From: Closterium sp. NIES-65
Lineage: Eukaryota; Streptophyta; Zygnematophyceae; Desmidiales; Closteriaceae
Reading direction: 5' to 3'
NCBI GenBank assembly: GCA_948144175.1
Contig: CANXME010002591.1
Coordinates: 1,546,501 to 1,610,500 of the forward strand
Length of the DNA stretch: 64,000 nt
A model generated the notes under the pieces. The model was not told the origin of the DNA, made no database searches, and worked only from the letters and a program-made list of their open reading frames with translations. Numbering within the stretch: the first letter of the stretch is position 1; every line of letters starts with the position of its first letter. A program made the translations under genes and the position numbers. Below are positions 44,598-58,117 of the stretch, one piece after another.

Positions 44598-47500
44598 ATG
44601 GCAGGCTGCGAGGGGCCCAGACATCGCCGTCGAAGCCGCAAATCGTGGCAGAACACCCATCACCTCGTCAATCAGACCATCTCAAGCGCAAACGCTCCAT
44701 CTGCCGTGCCATCCGCCGGATCTTCCGCCCTGAGCTGCACGCTTTCGTCCGCCAATCACAAGCCTGCAGCGCCTCCGTCAATGGCATCAACACTCGGCTT
44801 CTCCGCCTCCGCCTCTGCCTCCGCCTCCTCCGCCGCTTCCTCCGCTCCTTCCTGTTCGTCTTGCTCCACTGCAACGCTTCCTGCGCTTGTTTGCTCCTCC
44901 TCTGCCGCCTCGCCTCCCTCTTCCTCCGCATCCGCTCCTTCCGCAGCCGGCCCAAGCGCAAGCACAGGCTCCGCCGCGTCTGGCGCAGCGACCTGGTCCA
45001 GCTCCGCATCGCCGTACATCCAAGCGAAGCACTATCAGGTGAGTCTTGCGCTCTCATCCCACGTCCGCTCTCACTCGCCCTCCCACCTGCACTTCCCCCC
45101 TCGGTACCACGGCTAGCGCCCTGTTGGAACCGTCTTGTGGATACCGTGGAGACAACAGCCATGCGGAATGGCAAAACGGCAACGATTTCCCTTGGCTCCA
45201 CCGCTCGTTTTCTTCTAGTTACGCTGCACGCGAGCAGCGCGGGCCCCACTCCCACCCTGCGACTTCAGACCGCTCAGTCCGCTCTACTAGACTCGCCTGT
45301 TTATTCCCACATGCACCCTTCCTTCATGCTCACCGCACTCACCCATTTCCTGATACGGATTCGTGCTGCTTTTCTCGTCCGCTCGCCGTTTAAATGGCCC
45401 GCCTAGACTCCCGGGCCCAAGGCTGAAGAGAGTAATAGCCATGCGTTGGGGAGCAACGGCTGATGCAGACTCCGCCAGTGGCGCCGTGCAATGCGCTCTA
45501 GTGCCTCGTTGATGTTGGCACCGGGGGTGCTAGCTTGCTCCTCCCTTGCGCTTCTCACGTACTCCGTTACGGTCGCGTTTAGAGTCGTGGATGCCTCATT
45601 TCCTCCCCCAGTTAGCGTCCTTCTGCCCACTAATCCTATTTTTTCTGTCTTCCTGTCTCCCTCTACCCCCTGCTCCATCCCTCTCCTTACCTCCCTGCTC
45701 CCTTCTACCCTCTCCTACCCTCTCCTCCTTCTGCCCTATGCTCTCTCTGCTCCCTCTGCTCCCGCTCCTGCCGCGCGCTCTCCTCGCGTCGCCCTCGCTC
45801 AGCTCGTGGGCAAGGACCCGGACCGCGCCGTGCAGCTGTTCTCGCAGGCCATCGCGTCGGGCGACCGCGTGGACAGCGCGCTTAAAGACCTCGCGATCGT
45901 GCTCAAGCAGCAGAACAAGGCGGACGCCGCCATCGCCGCCGTGCAACAACTCCGCCACAAGTGCTCCGACGCGGCGCAGGAGAGCCTCGATAATATCCTA
46001 TTGGATCTCTACAAGCGGTGCGGGCGCGTGGAGGATCAAATTGCGCTGCTGAAGCACAAGCTGGATCGTATCCGCCTCGGCGTCGCGTTCAACGGTCGGA
46101 AAACCAAGACGGCGCGGTCCCAGGGGCGGAAGTTCCAGGTTTCGCTGGAGCAGGAGGCGACGCGGCTGCTGGGGAACCTGGGGTGGGCGTACATGCAGTG
46201 TACTAACTACCAGGCGGCGGAATTCGTGTATAGGTAAGATGATGTGTGGTGGGGAGGGACGGGAGTGAAGGGGGAGAGAGGATGTGTATGTTTGGTGTGG
46301 GGCTGCGGACGTGTGTGAAGCTAGCTCGTTGTGTCGTCACCTCTCTTTCGTTGCCTTCCACTCTCTCATTATCTCACTCTATCCCTCTCGTCAGCCCCCA
46401 ACCCCTGGCACGTTCTCACCTTGTTCCACCGTGTCCCCTTCTCCTCGCGTCTTCCCCCCGTTCCTCGCCTCCGCGCTCGCGCGCGCGCATCGCAGGAAGG
46501 CGCTGCGCATCGAGCGCGACAACAACAAGGTGTGCAACCTCGCGCTGTGCCTGCTGAAGCAGCGAAAGGTGCGCGAGGCCCGCCGCCTGCTGCTCTCCGT
46601 CACCGGACCCAGCGGCGCCAACGCTCACTCCCCCAGCAGCACCACCAGCACCATTAACCACGAAGATGTCGCTGCTGCTGTTGCTGAGTCGGCCGATGGT
46701 GCTGCGGATGCTGCTGCTGCTGCTGTTGTTTCGGAGGCTTGTGTGGAAGACTCAGCGGCGTTTGACGACAAGGCAGAGCCGCACACAGAGGACGGTGCCG
46801 GTGTGGCCGATGCGAGCAGAGGCGGTGGTAGCGGAAAGAGCAACGGCAGTAGCACCGGCAGCAGCACCAGCAGCAGCAGCGCTTCGGATTCCCATGTGAA
46901 GGTAATGTACTGAAATCCATTTCCCCTCTTCACCCAGTCGTAGAAGCTCGCGCGCTCTTCTATCTAATTTGGTGTTGAGTTATTGTTTTTATTGGGTGTT
47001 TTTTTTTTTCTTCTTACCTTTCTTTTCCTCGAGTGGTTGCATGTCTTGCTGACATGGCTTGTGACGCGTGTGATTGTTGCAGGCTCTGGATCGAGCGCGC
47101 GAGATGCTGCGACTGCTGGAAGACGACGCTGCGACAGGGCAGGCGGACGAGGAGGAAGAGCACGAGTCGCATGAGTCGCAGGAGGAGCGCGGCGGAGACG
47201 AGCAGGCTTCAGCAGGGAACGCAGCGAACGCAAGGAGCAAAAGGAACGGAGAGGAGAGTGGTTCGGACGGCGGTGGTGAGAGGCGGGGAGACGAAGGGGG
47301 TGCGGGAGAGGACGAGGGACGCACGGCGACTCTGCAGGAGCTGTTGGGCACGGACAGCGCGTGGGACTCGCTGCTGCCCCTCGGTCAGCCTCTTCAGCCC
47401 CCGCCCTCTGCTGCTCTCGCCTCTCCTGCTCCCGCCCTATCCCCGTCTTCTTCCCCTCCTCTTGCTGCTGCTGTTGCTGTTGTGGCTGGTCCTGGCGGAG

Positions 47501-50040
47501 ACGAGAACGCGGGTCAGTGCACCCAAACCGCTGGTTCAGCGACGGAGGCGAGCAGTGAGCAGCTCAAGGGAAGGTCGCAGCCGCAGCAGCAGCAGCAGCA
47601 GCAGCACATGCAGTTGCAGGGGCAGCAAGGAGGTGGTGTTAGGGAAAGCAAGGCGGAGGAGTCAGACCAGGACAAGAAAGAGCACAGCAGTGCGCAGGCA
47701 TGGAAGCAACACCAGCATCATCATCAGCAGCAGCCGCAGCAGTCACACTCACAGCAGCAGCAAGGAGGGGGAGGCGGTAGGCGAGGGAGCGGATGGGCAT
47801 CGAGACGCGCTCCTCGCGCGTACAGCTGGAGTGCCGCCCACACATGCAGCAGCAGCGGTAACACCCCCTCTTCCACACCTGCTGCTGCAGCATCGTCTGG
47901 TGGCGTTGTCGCTGGTGTTCCCGTTTCTTCTCTCGGCTACATGATCCCGCCCATGCTTCCGCCCTCCATGCCGCTTGGCAGTGCTGCTGCTGCCGCCTCC
48001 CTGGGTTCCTCCATGCACCTAGTCATGCCCGCATCCCCAGCTGCCGCTGCTGCTGCAGCTGCGGCTGCTGCTGTGGCAGCTAACGCTGCTGCTGCTGCTG
48101 CCGCGGCTGCTGCGTCGGGTGCGCCCTGCCCCAGGTTCTACCTGCCGTACATGTCGCTCATGCCTGGCTTGTACGGTCCGTCTCAGTTTGGTGAGAACAA
48201 CGGCATAGCCGCATCCCCTGCTGTTACGGCGGCTGCTGCCGCTGCTGCTTCATCTCATGTGTCGCTTGCCTATGCGCGGCAGCAGCAGCAGCAGCAGCAG
48301 CAACGCCAGCAGCAGCAGCAGCGGCAAGCACAAGCAGCAGCGGCGTCACTGCAAGACGGGGCAGCGAGTGGTGGTAAAGGAGTGCTTGCCTCCGCCACTG
48401 CAACCGGTGCCGGCAGAACCAGATGCCCCCAGCTTGGCAAGGCAGGGCCTTACAAGGCGAGAATGGCAGGTGGTGGTGTTGGTGGCGGCAGTAGCCTGAG
48501 TGGTGTTGGGCGCACAGCCTCTTCTCCACCCTGCCCCGGTGCATCGTCTGCTGCTGGCCTGACCTCCCCTCCTTCCGCTCACATGCCTTGGCACCTCAAG
48601 CAGCAGCAGCAGCAGTGGCAGCAGGAGATGGTGATGCAGCATGGTGGGAATGGCGGTGTATGGATGAATGGGTACGATTCATACGACTCCGACCTCATCT
48701 CGATGGGCCCAGTGGACGACATGTATGGTGTTTCCGAGGCCATGGGTCTAACATGTGGTGGTGACGACATGTTCATGTCGGCTGCATCATCAGAGTTCAA
48801 CCACCCATGCCATCCGCATGTCGTGCAAGCAACCGCGCCTGCTGCTGCCCGGACTGTAACATTTGACCTGCCCGAGAGTCTGGACCTGGAGGAAGGCGAG
48901 GAGGAGAGGGAGGAGGCGGGGTCAGAGAGGCTGCTGGTGGCGGCGGCTGCGGCAGCGGAATGGAGGCAGACGAGGCTGGCAGGAATGGCCAGGTGCTCTG
49001 AGATGGCTCTGGGGCTGTATGAAGATGAAGACTATACGCCTTATGACGCCCATGCCCACGCCCAGGCCGCTGCTGCTGCGGCTGCCGCTGAGGCTGCAGC
49101 AGCAGCCGTCTCTGCTGCTGCTAATGCCGCTGTGGCTCCTGGTGCTGGTTCTTCTGGTGCTGGAGTTTCTGGTGGGGAGGATGTGTTTGCGTCTGATGGG
49201 CTGGAGGAAGGAGGTGGTTCCGGCCGCACGATCAGCAGCAGCAGCAGCGCCAGCAGTGCTAGCAGCTGTGGTCGCGGCCGGGATTGGATCTGCGGGCGTG
49301 GCGAGTGGGGTGATGAGTCGGATGATGATGAGGAGGGAGGATATGCAGATGCGGACGGCATTGCCGCCGCCTCTGCTGCTGCTTCTGCTGCTGCTGCCGC
49401 TACTACTTACGCTTCTGCTTACGGCATGTGTGGTGCGGGAGGGGCGGGCGTCCCTCGTTCAGTGTATGATATGTCAAGCCTTGCTGCTACCAAGACATTT
49501 GGCAGTGCCGCATACAACCCAGCTCAAGCTGGTGTCGCTAATTCCGCGGGGTTTTCGACTATGGCGGGCAAGTCAACCCCTGAATGTGGGCCAATTTCGC
49601 CTGAACTATGCTCCAAGCTTGGATGGTTCAACCAGGGAGTTTCCCCTGACAGCACGAGCAGCAGCAGCTGCCCTGGCAGTGGTCAAATGAGCCCGAACCT
49701 GCTGCCAGCAGGTTTGGAGCATGCAGGAGTTATTGTGCGGAAGGGTGGTAACATCGTCGTCGACGACCTGGAACAGCTTTGTCGCTCCACGGCGAAACTC
49801 GAATCGTCGGCACACGAGTTGACAGACTCCTGCTTCAGTTACAACTTCGAATCAGTGGAGAGTGTTGTTCGCAACATCATTTTCGAGTCTAAACCGGACG
49901 GCTTTGAACGTCCTGCCGCCAACAACCAGATTGGTTCGGCAGTCTTGTCTGAGAAAGATACCAATTGCGTGCTGACGTGGCGCGACGACTTGAACGGAGG
50001 TGGGTCCAGGCTGCCCGTTTTTGCCCGGCTTGCGAAATGA
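44598..50040 (+). CDS. SDI1/MS5-like: SDI1/MS5 (POLLENLESS3)-type TPR protein with long low-complexity C terminus
   Basis: Four exons: 44598-45038, 45803-46233, 46496-46901, 47083-50040 (TGA), phases consistent, about 1,411 aa. Exon 1 is Ser/Ala-rich and ends SPYIQAKHYQ, the family's SPYVRAKHVQ motif, which supports the start and junction. Residues 148 to about 325 are the diagnostic TPR block: LVGKDPDRAVQLFSQAI, GDRVDSALKDLAIVLKQQN, SLDNILLDLYKRCGR, GRKTKTARSQGRKFQVSLEQ, ATRLLGNLGWAYMQ and DNNKVCNLALCLLKQ. Arabidopsis members (about 300-430 aa) include SDI1, a nuclear regulator in sulfur response, and POLLENLESS3/MS5, needed to leave meiosis II. The rest (427-1411) is poly-Ala, poly-Gln, Ser and acidic tracts, ending in a more complex block (CFSYNFESVESVVRNIIFES). 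A junction-proximal segment (LDRAREMLRLLEDD) resumes the helical repeat. Whether this protein acts in nutrition or cell division is unknown. Confidence 0.88.
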
Positions 50041-50608
50041 AGACCTGCTTTTCGTGCAACAAATACACTCGACCACATTCCTGCAGAATGTGAGCTGCCC
50101 TAAGGCAGTTGTACTTTGCAATCTCTAGGCCTTGTTCAGATGTGTTGTTTTTTTGGGGCAAGAATGAAGGCCTCTGACAATGCTATACTAGTATTTTATT
50201 TTCCTTTCCCTGTGAAACTGAGCTCTCACTTTTTATGGCCACCATGATTTTCTGATGCTGGCAATAGACAAAAAATCTGCAATTTGATACATTTCTCGAC
50301 GTACAAAAGTAGACCATTCCTAAGACACAATAATGGACCAAGCATCCACAAAATCAGCATACTTTAGCATACCCTGGTGCTAGAGCTAGGCCCTTAGTCA
50401 GAGGTTAGAAGGTTGGATGAACACCCAAGGAGCAAATTTGAGCGGACAAGCTAGAAGCTTAAGCCTAGATAGCATTTGGTTCCATGGGGCGAAGGGACAT
50501 GGTACAAGGACAAAAAATAGAGGGATAAGAATGGTGACGATGCTATTCATGCATGAGGAAGAACTAACCACTTCAGGCTCTACGAGGAGAACCTGTCGAC
50601 AAGCCTAT
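50041..50608. other. Intergenic region between convergent genes
   Basis: AT-richer 3' flank shared by the TPR gene (+) and the giant F-box/LRR gene (-). No coding or repeat feature is seen. Confidence 0.65.
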
Positions 50609-53600
50609 CTAACTCACATACAGCTTCACACCTGCATGAGCACGGACCATTTCAGGCAATTGCCTAAAGCTAGCAGGCAGCGAGCGCAGCATGGGACAGT
50701 GCAGCTTGAGCGTGTGCAGGGAGGTCAGGTTCCCAAACGACTCAGGCAGCTGAGACAACCGCCTGCTCTGCACCTCCAGAACCTGCAGCGCTGATAGGTT
50801 CCCGATAGACACGGGCAGCCATGCAAGATCCCGACAGGACGCCTCGATTCTGGTGAGGCTGGAAAGATCGCCAAAGGAGGCAGGCAGGCTGGTGAGGCCC
50901 GAGCAGTTCACGAGGGAGAGGGAGCGCAGCGAGGAGAGGTTTCCGAAAGTCTCTGGAATGGTGGATAGCTTTTCGCCGACGAGGGTCAGGGTTTCGAGCC
51001 CGGTCAGGTCGCCAAAGGACTCGGGCAGCGCGTAAACTTCCCGGCTGTCGAGCACGAGGCGGCGGAGCGAGGTGAGGAGGCCAAAGTCTTTTGGCAGCGG
51101 GCCGGCGAATTGCAGCTGGAGCTCCCGCAGGGAGGAGAGGGAGACAAAGGAGGCTGGGAGGGAGCGGAGGTAGGGGCAGACGAGGCGCAGCTCTTTGAGC
51201 TCTCTCAGCCAGCCGATGCGTGCCGGCAGCGCGTGGTGCGGGGAGGAGCGGGACGTATCGCAGTCGATTTCGAGTGCGTGGAGTGACTGCAGATCGCCGA
51301 TTTCATCCGGGACGCGGTCGCACGGCATGGAGAGCACTCGCAGCTGCTGCAGCTGCCAGAGAGAGTCCGGGAGAGGAGGGTTGGAGCGGCAGCCGTCGAG
51401 ACGCAACTGGCGAAGGCTGGTCAGGTCCCCGAGCTCCTGAGGTAACACCTCGAGAACCTCGCTGAGTAGCCGGAGCACTTCGAGCCGGCGCAGGCGGCCG
51501 ATGGAGGCTGGGATGGCTCGGAACGACCCGCGCACGTCCAGATGGACGAGGTTCGGCAGGCTGCCGATAGCCTCGGGGAGCGAGCGCAGGTGGCCTTTAG
51601 CTCCGGAGATGTCCAGGCGAGTGAGCGCAGAGAGGTGCTGAATGTCCCCAGAGACGGTCCAGACGTTCTTGAGAGTGAGGCGGCGGATGGAAGGAAAGTC
51701 GACGATGGATGGCGGGACGGATGAGCCAAAGGCCTCGAGCTCCCGCGTGCGCTTGGTCTCCCAGACCACCTCGTGCAGCGAGCGGATGAGACCGGCGGAC
51801 GGTGGCAGGTCTACGAGCTCGGAGCAGCGGAGGTCGAGGATTTGGAGACTGGCTAGCTCGCCGAGGCAGTTGGGGAGGAGAGCAAGGCCCTTCCAGCCCA
51901 CCAGGCGCAGCACTCGGAGGGAAGTGAGGGACCAGAGAGAGGGGGGGACGCATGCAGGGTAGGTGAAGGCGAGCTCGAGGGAGCGGAGGGCGGAGAGGCG
52001 GTCGATGGAGTCAGGGAGGCGGACGTGGTGGCGGCCGTTGTGGAAGCTGAGGACTAGGGTTTGCAGGTGGATGAGGTCGCCTAAGGCTTCTGGGAGGAAG
52101 GTTATGCCGTCGGCGGCTGTGGTGTTTGGGTCGGTTTGAGGCGGTGGTGTGTGGTGGGATGAGAGCGAGGCTGCGGCGGAGGCGGCGGAGGAAAGGACTG
52201 CGGAGAGAGCGGTGGAGGATGCTACTGCTGCTGCTGCTGCGACGGCGACAGCTGTGCCAGCGGAGAGAGGGAGAGAGGAAAGGGAGGCAGCGGTTAAAGA
52301 TGATGAATCAGCACTGATGGAGTCGATAGCAGTGTCTGCTGCTGCTGCTGTTGCTCCTCGACCACCAGCAGCAGCTGCCAATAAATCACTGATGCTGCCC
52401 CTGCTGCCACTGCGCACCATACTGATACTGCCGCCACTGCTGCTGCCATTACCAGCGCCACTGCCACCACCATTACCGCCACCGCTGCTGCTGCTGCTGC
52501 TGCTGCTACCGTTGCCCTTCACCTGAATTCTCTGAAACGCCTCCAACCGCAAGTCAACGAGGTTCGTGCACCCTGAGAACAGCAGCGCGAGCCCCGACTC
52601 CCGAAACGAATACCCCAGCTCAGGGTCACCGCCAATCGACAAGTGCCGGAGGTCCGGACAAGAATACCCAATGGTGCACAGCAGATCGTTGGTAACCGGC
52701 TGGTCGAGACTCATCCCGGGGATATCCAGGGCGGTGAGATTCGGGCAGTGCGAGAGCGCCCGGATCAGCCCGTTTGTGTTGACTCTCCGGCCCCGGTGTA
52801 GGCGCAGGGAGCGTAGCCCGTAGTAGGCTGCTGCGCGCCAGGGCTTGCACGCGAGGGAGAAGGAGAGCCAGTCGCGGGGGGAGTCGATGGTTGAGAGGAT
52901 GCAGAGGAGCAGGCGGCGGTCCAGGCCGCCGAAGCCGAGCGCGCGCTGCTGCTGGTGCTCGTGCTCCTGCGCTGCGGTCAGGAGGGCTGCTGCGTGCGCG
53001 AGAGAGTCGGGGGACGGCGGAACGATCATGGGTATGTCTGCTGGGGATGTGGGGGGGAACAGGGGAGCGAGGGGAGAGGTGCGAGGGAAATGGTGAGGAG
53101 AAAGATGGGATGATGGGCTTGCATGAGTGAACGCAGTGAAGGGAGGGAGGGACGGAGCGAGGGAGCAAGGGAGGGAGGGAGGGAGGGAGGGAGGGAGGGA
53201 GGGAGGGAGGGAGGGAGGGAGGGAGGGAGGGAGGGAGGGAGGGAGGGAGGGAGGGAGGGAGGGAGGGAGGGAGGGAGGGAGGGAGGGAGGGAGGGAGGGA
53301 AAGAGGGAGGGAGGGAGGGAGGGAGGGAGGGAGGGAGGGAGGGAGGGAGGGAGGGAGGGAGGGAGGGAGGGAGGGAGGGAGGGAGGGAGGGAGGGAGGGA
53401 GGGAGGGAGGGAGGGAGGGAGGGAGGGAGGGAGGGAGGAGGGAGGGAGGGAGGGAGGGAGGGAGGGAGGGAGGGAGGAGGAGGGAGGGAGGGAGGGAGGG
53501 AGGGAGGGAGGGAGGGAGGGAGGGAGGGAGGGAGGGAGGGAGGGAGGGAGGGAGGGAGGGAGGGAGGGAGGGAGGGAGGGAGGGAGGGAGGGAGGGAGGG

Positions 53601-54964
53601 AGGGAGGGGTCCGTACCATGGCGAATGAAGGGGCGGAATTCCCTCTCAGTGATGGCAGGGCTGCGGTTGGTGAGCAGCATGAACGCCTGCGAGCCCTCCG
53701 TGGTCAGCCCATCACTCGCACTCGCGCTGCTGCTCTCCCCACCACCAGCACCTATCCCTGCCGCAGTGCCCTTGCCTGAGTCCCTCGCACTGCCGCTGCT
53801 CGTCTCCTCCGCTCTCCCCCCACCCCTCCCTTGCTGCTGCTGCTGCTGCTGCTGCTCGTGCTGCTGATGCAGCAGCTGCTCATTCTTCCCAGAAGGTACC
53901 ATTTCATCCAAGCACAGGTCAACAAACGAGTCTAGCTCCATAGCGCCATTACCAGCAGCGCTGGGACCCACGCTGCTGTTACTGCCACCACCAGTGGCAG
54001 CAGAACCATTGGGAGTCCCTCCCCTGCTGCTGCTACTACCAGCTGCAGCAGCGGCAGCGGCGGCAGCAGAGGCAGCAGAACCGCTGATGCTACCCTGTGA
54101 TATGCTGGCAGCTGGGGAGTGATCAGCAAGAAGCATAGGAGGAGAGGCGTAGTCTTCTTGGTAAATGCCTCTTCTTCTCAGCTCTGCCCACGGGATCTCT
54201 AGGAGAGAGAGCGAGTCTATAGCACTATGCACTACCCCGTCACTGTCACTGCGGTGAGCCGCACCCGCAGCAGCAGCAGCAGCAGAATAAGGAGAGGCAG
54301 CAGCAGAGGCGGATCGGCTCGGGCTAGGGCTGAGCAATGAATTGGGCCCGCCCGCTGCTGCTGCACTGCTGGTGGCGGCAGCCGCCGCGGCTGCAGCAGC
54401 TGACCGAGCGGCAGCGGCAGAGGCGGCCGAGCCGTCACTGAGAGGCATGGTGGCGGCAACAGCGGCGGCTGTAGCAGCAGCAGTGACCATCGCGGCGAAG
54501 TCCGATGCCATACCCTCCTCCTCCTCCTCCGCCTCCATAGCTCTTGACTGCTCTTCTCCTCCTTCTCCACCTCCTCCTGTGCTTCCTGCTGCTGCTGCCG
54601 CTGCCTTTTTCCTGGTACCCTTCCCTCCTGCTGCTTTCTGTGCGGGTTTCTTTGTCTTCTTTTGCAGAGTGGTAGTCGCAGCAGCAGAAGTAGATGCAGC
54701 AGAAGCAGCAGCAGCTGGGGCAGGCAAGCCGTTCCGTACAGCCGCATCTTTCACCTTAGCAGACGCTTTCTTTGTACCTGACAACGCCTTTTTCCCCACC
54801 TTCTCCTTCGCAGAACCACCAGCAGCACCTGCTGCTGCAGCAGCTGCTGCCCTCTTTGCCAGAGCCTTTTCAGGAGAGGCTGCCTTCCCTCCAGCCTTGC
54901 CCTTCCCCTCCTGCCCACCAACACTCTTCTTCCCTGCCCCTCTCTCCTGCTCCTGCAGCTGCTG

Positions 54965-55000
<36 letters not shown>

Positions 55001-55409
55001 CTGTTGCTGTTTCTGCAGCTTAGGCTTGTGCTGCGCAACAGACCCCTCCAGCAGCAGCGTCTCCTCCTCCTCCCACGGGTTGTACGGGCTCAGGCGCGGG
55101 GTTGACGCACCGTCAGCAGGCATCAACTGGGAGTAGTAGTCCGGGTCATTTCCAGGCTCATTCCCTCCCTGAGCCTGCATGCCCGTGCCTCCCACTCCTC
55201 CACTTCCTGCCCCTGCTGCTGCCCCTGCTGCTGCCCCTGCTGCTGCCCCTGCTGCTGCCCCTGCTGCTGCCCCTGCGGCTGCCCCTGATACTGCTCCTGG
55301 TCCTGCCCCAGCAGCCTTGCCCTTCTGTTTTTTCGTCCCCACCTTGCCTGCCTTCTTTCCCTGCACCCCTGTCTTCCCTGGGTCACCCTTATCAGCAGCA
55401 GAGCCAGTC

Positions 55410-55441
<32 letters not shown>

Positions 55442-55758
55442 TGCCGCCTTCTTTGCACCTGGCTGTTTGGCTGAAGGCTTCTGCTTGGGCTGTACTCCTT
55501 GCTTCTTGCTTGCCTGCACCTGCTGCTGCTGCTGCGGTTGTTGCTGCTGATCCTGCTCTTGCTGCTGCTGGAGCTGCTGCTGCTGCTGCTGTGCCTGCTG
55601 CAGCTGTTTCTGTTGCTGCTGTTGTCGCTTGGGAGGGGTCTTCCTTCGGGCCGGCTGTTGCTGCTGCTGAGTGGGTGGAGGAGATGGTTTCAAAAGCATT
55701 CTCTGCTGCTGCCCCTGCCCTTGCTGATGCTGCTGTTGCTGCCCCTGCTGTCCCTGCC

Positions 55759-55855
<97 letters not shown>

Positions 55856-58052
55856 TGCAGCGTTAGGCAAAGAATGCCCCACAGCACCAGCAGCAGCAGC
55901 AGCAGCAGCAGAGGAAGCAGCAGCAGGTGGCATGGGCCGAGGAGACACCCACTGGTTGTCGAAACCAGACCCTCCCGTTCCATACCCCCCTCCCTCTTGC
56001 CCCTCTAGCCCTTCCTGCCCATACCCCCCTTCTTCCCCCCCATAACCTTCCCCTCCATCCATCCCCATGCCACCCTCACCCCCCATCCCTTCTTCTCCAT
56101 AATACCCCTCCTCGCCCTCCTCTCCCTCCTCGAGGTCCCCTCCAGCGACCCCGTTCCCTCCATCCTCTCCCTCGCCGTACCCTCCCTCCTCGTACCCCCC
56201 ATCCCCATACCCTCCCTCCTCGCCCGCCTCCTCCGCCTCCTCCTCCTCCTCTCCCTCCTCGCCTTCCTCATCCTCCCCTTCGCCCTCCACCTCGCCCTCC
56301 TCCACCTGTCGCCCGTCAAACTCCCCTGCAGAGAACAGCCCTGGGGTTTGATCATCATCCTCCTCTTCTAATAGAGCATCTTCATCCACCTCAGGAACAG
56401 GCCCTAGCTCCGCCCCCACGCCAATGCTCGTGAAACCCACATCCTCATACCCCCCCATCATGCCATACCCGCCCCCATGCCCGTACTCCTCCTCCTCCTC
56501 GTCCTCCCCATACTCCTCCCCGTGGCCCGCAGAAGGAAACGCAAACCCTCCTCCTGCTCTTCCTCCTCCCATGCCACCTGCAGGTCCCCGAATGGATGTG
56601 ACTCTATCAAAGGAGATTGCAGGCATGTCATTAGGATCGTCTGGAGGAGCCATAGGCAGCCCCTCCGCGCGCAGAGTCGGCATCTTATGCTCGATATACG
56701 CACTCTCCGCATAAGAATCATCCTCCAACCCGCCGCCCAGACCGCCACCCAGTGATATCGGAGATTCCAAGGGACCTCCGCCAATAGGAGACCCCAGGGG
56801 ACTCCCCATCCCTCCCCCTCCTCCTCCTTCCCCTCCAGGCATCACCCCCAAGCTTATCGGCGATCCTAACCCACCACCTCCAAACCCCACAGGGGAGCCT
56901 AATGCTCCGTTTCCCCCATATCCCCCCCCAATACCTCCCATGGGTGATCCCAATCCCCCATCTGCCCATCCACCTCCCATCCCCCCATCCATACCCCCAT
57001 AACCCCCGTCACCCCCACTCCCCATGCCCCCCATCCCCCCTGCGCCTTCCACATACTCTACCCCCATTATCCCTCTCTGCCCGTGTCTACTCAGTGGCCT
57101 ATCCACCCCCTCCCCGCTGAGTGGGCTGCGTGGGGTCAGTGGGCTGAGCGGGCGGCCAAACTCGTCATATTCTGCCGCCCCATGCCGACTGACAGGCCGC
57201 TCTAGGTCCGACCCCCCGTGGGAAGCACCTGAAAAGCCCCGGCTCATCTGCCGGCTCGTTGGCCGCTCCATATCCCTCCCCACCCCTCCAAACCGCGGGG
57301 ACGGCTGCCCGTAGAACCCAAACGCAGCGTATCCTTCCTCCCCCACCTCCACCCCTCCTCTCCCCCCTCCTGCTCCCACCGCCCCTGGTCCCCCGCCTCC
57401 TGTTCCTGCCGGCCCTGCCGCCCCTCTTCGAGACATGCGGCTGGATGGGCGGCTGTCTGACTCAGCATAAGACACCCTACTGGGCGGCCGGCTGTCTGTA
57501 TCATCCTGGTACGAGACACGGCTAGGGGGGCGGTCGGAGGAGCGAGACGAGTCTGGGCGGGCAATCCTAAGTCCCTGCCCCAACTGCTGCTGCTGCTGCT
57601 GTTGCTGCTGGTGCTGCTGCAGCTCCTGCAGCTGCTGCTGCTGCTCTCGGTGCAATGCCATGGCATACTCATGCGGACTAGTAGGCGTCAGCGGCTCCTG
57701 AAACCCATACCCGCCACCATACCCATCCCCGCCGCCATTCTCCCCATACTGCCCCTCCCACTGCCCGCCCTCGCCCCCTGCCATCCCCTGCTGCCCATCA
57801 AACCCCCCCTCCACACCCTCCTCTCCATATCCCCCTCCCACCCCCTCTTCGTGATATGGGCTGCCTGGCGGTTCCATATGATACGGGCTTCCCACCCTCT
57901 GCTCATACTCACTCCCGTACTGCTGCTGCTGCTGGTGCGGCTGCTGGTGGTACGGACTCCCAAGCCGTTCCTCGTGGTAAGGACTCCCAAGCCTTTCCTC
58001 ATGGTAGGGACTTCCAGGGGCGTTCCTCGCCCCGTGCAACCCCCCCATCCCG

Positions 58053-58117
<65 letters not shown>

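Noticed and set aside
47033-47944. 303-codon frame overlapping TPR exon 4 in another frame
   Set aside because: Arg/Ser-rich shadow of the real frame; the selected frame continues in phase from the TPR domain.
53041-53616. PPSLPPSL repeat as protein sequence in the giant gene
   Set aside because: It is a (TCCC)n tract bounded by a GT donor and a CAG acceptor that join in matching phase, so it is better read as an intron.
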